Positions 12,058 to 14,016 of a DNA stretch of 14,016 nt are shown one piece after another. The notes under the pieces were generated by a model. That model saw only the letters and a program-made list of their open reading frames with translations, was not told the origin of the DNA and did not search any database. The stretch is from positions 1-14,016 of the forward strand of contig JAQUUB010000111.1 in NCBI GenBank assembly GCA_028694115.1. Direction: 5' to 3'. The translations under genes were made by a program, and so were the position numbers. The stretch is from Lachnospiraceae bacterium (GTDB taxonomy: Bacteria > Bacillota_A > Clostridia > Lachnospirales > Lachnospiraceae). The stretch's first letter is position 1; each line of letters starts with the position of its first letter.

Positions 12058-13824
12058 ATGAAAGAAGAAAAAATAAAAGGGGGAAAGACAATGAAGGCTA
12101 GAAAGATATTGGCTGCTATTTTGGTATCCGGGATGCTGGTATCTACCATGGCAGCTTGTGGAGGGAAAGCGACAAGTGATAATGGGATTGCATCTTCAGA
12201 GACTGCGAATAGTGGTACAGCAGCTGCTGAGGTTACGAACAGCGGAGCGCCTGCGGATCCTTTTGGTAAGTATAATGAAACGGTTACGATTCATCTTGCC
12301 CGCAGTCTTGATCCAAACGCAAAGTTTGAATCAGGCCAGTCGATTGAAGAAAATGATCTCCTGAAGGAAATCAAAAACCAGCTCAACATAGAAGTTAAGT
12401 ATGATTGGATTTGTGCACCTGCTGACTTTGATCAGAAAATCAAACTGGCAATTTCTGCAAATAACCTTCCGGATGCCGTTGCAGTAGGGATGACTCCATT
12501 TAAAGCCATGGCTAAGTATGGACAAATTGCAGACCTGACGGATACGTTCAATAATTATGGTAGTGATATACTAAAAAGCTTCTATAAAAGTGGTGGAGAT
12601 GTACTTAAAAAATTGGTTGAAACCGACGGAAAAATCATGGCGATTCCAGCTACGACCCCTAAAGCGAGCGGCATGACCGAAATGTGGATTCGTCAGGATT
12701 GGTTGAATAAGCTGAACTTACAGGCGCCTAAGAGTGTCGAAGAGCTGAAAAACGTAGCGAAGGCATTTATGGAACAGGATCCTGATGGCGATGGAAAGAA
12801 AAACACGATAGGTATAGTAGGTCCATCCAAGTCCGGTGGACTGACCAGTACGGATGGTAACTTATGGGGTCTGGATCCTGTATTCGCCGCAAACAAATCC
12901 TTCCCCGGTTATTGGCTTAAGGATAAGGATGGCAAGGTAGTATACGGTTCTACGCAGCCGGAGACAAAAAAAGCACTGCAGGCCCTTGCTGAAATGTACA
13001 AAGATGGTCTGATAGATCGGGAGATGTTAGTGCGTGATGACAGCTTGCAGCCGGTTCTTGATAATAAGGCAGGTATCTTCTTTGGCCCCTGGTGGACTGG
13101 TTATGTCCTCAACGATGCATATAAACAAAACCCTGCTCCGGATTGGCAGGCATACGCTTACCCGATTGCGGATGACGGCAAGTATTATGCACATATGTCA
13201 GCTCCTGCCGGTGCATTTGTGGTTGTAAACAAGAAGTATGAGCATCCTGAAGCGGCACTGAAAATAGTGAATCTGCTTCTACCCAATGAATCTAAATGGG
13301 TGGAAACCGGCTTGGGAAAAAACCCCGGTGTACCAGCTGTTTATCCGCTTTGGTGTGTATTTGACAATGTAGATGAAATCGAAGTGTCCTATGATGTACT
13401 TACAAAGTATCTCAAGGGTGAAACGGACATCAAGGATATAGATTTTACAACCCATAAACTCCTGAAGGGAGATATGGAAGCAATAAAGAAGCTCAAAAAA
13501 GAACCTCTGGACGATTTCTCAATTAATAATTGGGATTTGAAGAGTGAGCTCGCATCAAGCCACCTTGCCCGGTTAATATCCATTATGGTTGGTAACAAGC
13601 CTCTTTCCACTGCAAACAACATAGAGGAAGTTTATAGTCTTTATTATGGGCAAACCACTACAATGGAATCCAAGGGGGCAAACCTGCAAAAACTGGAAAA
13701 TGAGGCCTTCGCAAAGATCATCATGGGCAGAGCTTCCATAGATTCATTTGATGATTTCGTGATAAAATGGAACAAACAAGGTGGAGAAAATATCTTGAAG
13801 GAAATAGCAGAAATAGCAAAATAA
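12058..13824 (+). CDS. Extracellular solute-binding lipoprotein of the sugar ABC transporter (LplA-like)
   Basis: Cell-surface lipoprotein that captures the sugar and delivers it to the two permeases. The 588-residue reading has a basic start, a hydrophobic segment (ILAAILVSGMLVSTMAA) and Cys34 as lipid-attachment site in a slightly irregular lipobox (MAAC). A Gly/Ser/Ala/Thr-rich linker follows (35-68), then the binding domain (about 70-585). DPDGDGKKN at 241-249 resembles the EF-hand-like calcium loop in alginate-binding AlgQ1/AlgQ2 and other large LplA-type proteins. Aromatic residues that may line the sugar site are frequent (WTGYV near 346, WDL near 492). Two in-frame starts each have a ribosome site: ATG 12058 after AGGAGGAAGGAG, and ATG 12091 after GGGGG, 11 residues shorter. 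The size, larger than maltose-type binding proteins, suits oligosaccharides. A strong terminator follows. Confidence 0.93.
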   Translation: MKEEKIKGGKTMKARKILAAILVSGMLVSTMAACGGKATSDNGIASSETANSGTAAAEVTNSGAPADPFGKYNETVTIHLARSLDPNAKFESGQSIEENDLLKEIKNQLNIEVKYDWICAPADFDQKIKLAISANNLPDAVAVGMTPFKAMAKYGQIADLTDTFNNYGSDILKSFYKSGGDVLKKLVETDGKIMAIPATTPKASGMTEMWIRQDWLNKLNLQAPKSVEELKNVAKAFMEQDPDGDGKKNTIGIVGPSKSGGLTSTDGNLWGLDPVFAANKSFPGYWLKDKDGKVVYGSTQPETKKALQALAEMYKDGLIDREMLVRDDSLQPVLDNKAGIFFGPWWTGYVLNDAYKQNPAPDWQAYAYPIADDGKYYAHMSAPAGAFVVVNKKYEHPEAALKIVNLLLPNESKWVETGLGKNPGVPAVYPLWCVFDNVDEIEVSYDVLTKYLKGETDIKDIDFTTHKLLKGDMEAIKKLKKEPLDDFSINNWDLKSELASSHLARLISIMVGNKPLSTANNIEEVYSLYYGQTTTMESKGANLQKLENEAFAKIIMGRASIDSFDDFVIKWNKQGGENILKEIAEIAK

Positions 13825-13844
13825 TAATGAACTTGTTTTGCTTC

Positions 13845-13890
13845 AAACGGGCTGGAATTGTTGTTTTTACAATTCCAGCCCGTTTTTTTT
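13845..13890 (+). terminator. Strong intrinsic terminator of the transporter operon
   Basis: A perfect 17-bp stem (13845-13861 with 13869-13885, core ACGGGCTGGAATTGT) and a 7-nt loop are followed by eight Ts. It lies 20 nt after the binding-protein stop. The remaining 126 nt to the window end hold no complete gene; GGGAGG close to the end could be the ribosome site of the next gene. Confidence 0.95.
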
Positions 13891-14016
13891 CGAGCAGGAT
13901 AATTAGGAAACAAAGATTACGGAAGGGATTCTAATTGTGCGACAAGAATGATACAATAGCTGGGAAGGATATATTTTTGTGTAGAAGAATTAGTTTAATG
14001 GATTTGGGAGGTTGCC

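Noticed and set aside
1..14016. CRISPR array, tRNA, rRNA or insertion-sequence transposase
   Set aside because: No regularly spaced direct repeats, tRNA-like cloverleaf, rRNA segment or DDE transposase frame was seen on either strand.

Overview
The window looks like a chromosomal segment of an anaerobic, low-to-moderate GC Firmicute of the class Clostridia, probably a Lachnospiraceae-type gut or plant-polymer fermenter. This is inferred from AGGAGG-type ribosome binding sites, a TnpW protein, a clostridial-style mobilisation module, and a YesM/YesN two-component system beside an LplB/YtcP/solute-binding-protein sugar transporter that carries no ATPase. Layout: (A) 1 to about 6.3 kb is one end of an integrative mobilisable element. 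Nearly all its genes run leftward: a replisome-organiser-like initiator (3513-3962), a multi-hairpin candidate oriT (3341-3466), MobC (3009-3314), a HxDxxHxH relaxase (1619-3004), TnpW (1447-1605), a MntA/HepT (MNT/HEPN) toxin-antitoxin pair (534-1218) and the catalytic domain of a large serine recombinase that runs off the left edge (1-378). A 0.7 kb intergenic region with a nested 160-nt inverted repeat, an A+T-rich tract and repeated GGATAATGC-like boxes separates the initiator from a rightward gene for a 432-residue protein with a four-cysteine zinc-finger-like C-terminus (4662-5960; DUF6076-like, function unknown). (B) About 5.96-6.33 kb is A+T-rich, non-coding, and holds a perfect 13-bp inverted repeat. 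It ends at what looks like the junction with host DNA, because the next coding sequence (6326-6625) is only the C-terminal part of an FMN-binding (SGAT-motif) protein. The simplest reading is that the element inserted into that gene. (C) 6.7-13.9 kb is an ordinary host carbohydrate-uptake locus: terminator, promoter, sensor kinase (6961-8769), AraC-type response regulator (8771-9856), a roughly 300-nt regulatory gap, two permeases (10160-11050, 11074-11958), an extracellular lipoprotein binding protein (12058-13824), and a strong intrinsic terminator. The most unusual point in the sequence is a complete second gene (1738-2238) inside the relaxase gene in another frame of the same strand. It has its own Shine-Dalgarno/GTG start, a helical, coiled-coil-like body and a C-terminal membrane helix. 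This is the arrangement of RSF1010 mobB inside mobA. Other points of interest are shared operator-like boxes at the mntA-hepT and zinc-finger-gene promoters, a TnpW gene with no standard start codon, and the split FMN-binding gene marking the element boundary. How the parts work together (inference from gene families): the initiator and relaxosome genes replicate and mobilise the element using a helper conjugation system, the recombinase excises and integrates it, and MntA/HepT stabilises it or acts in defence. On the host side the kinase senses an extracellular cue, probably an oligosaccharide, and its regulator activates the transporter, which would need a shared MsmX-type ATPase encoded elsewhere.
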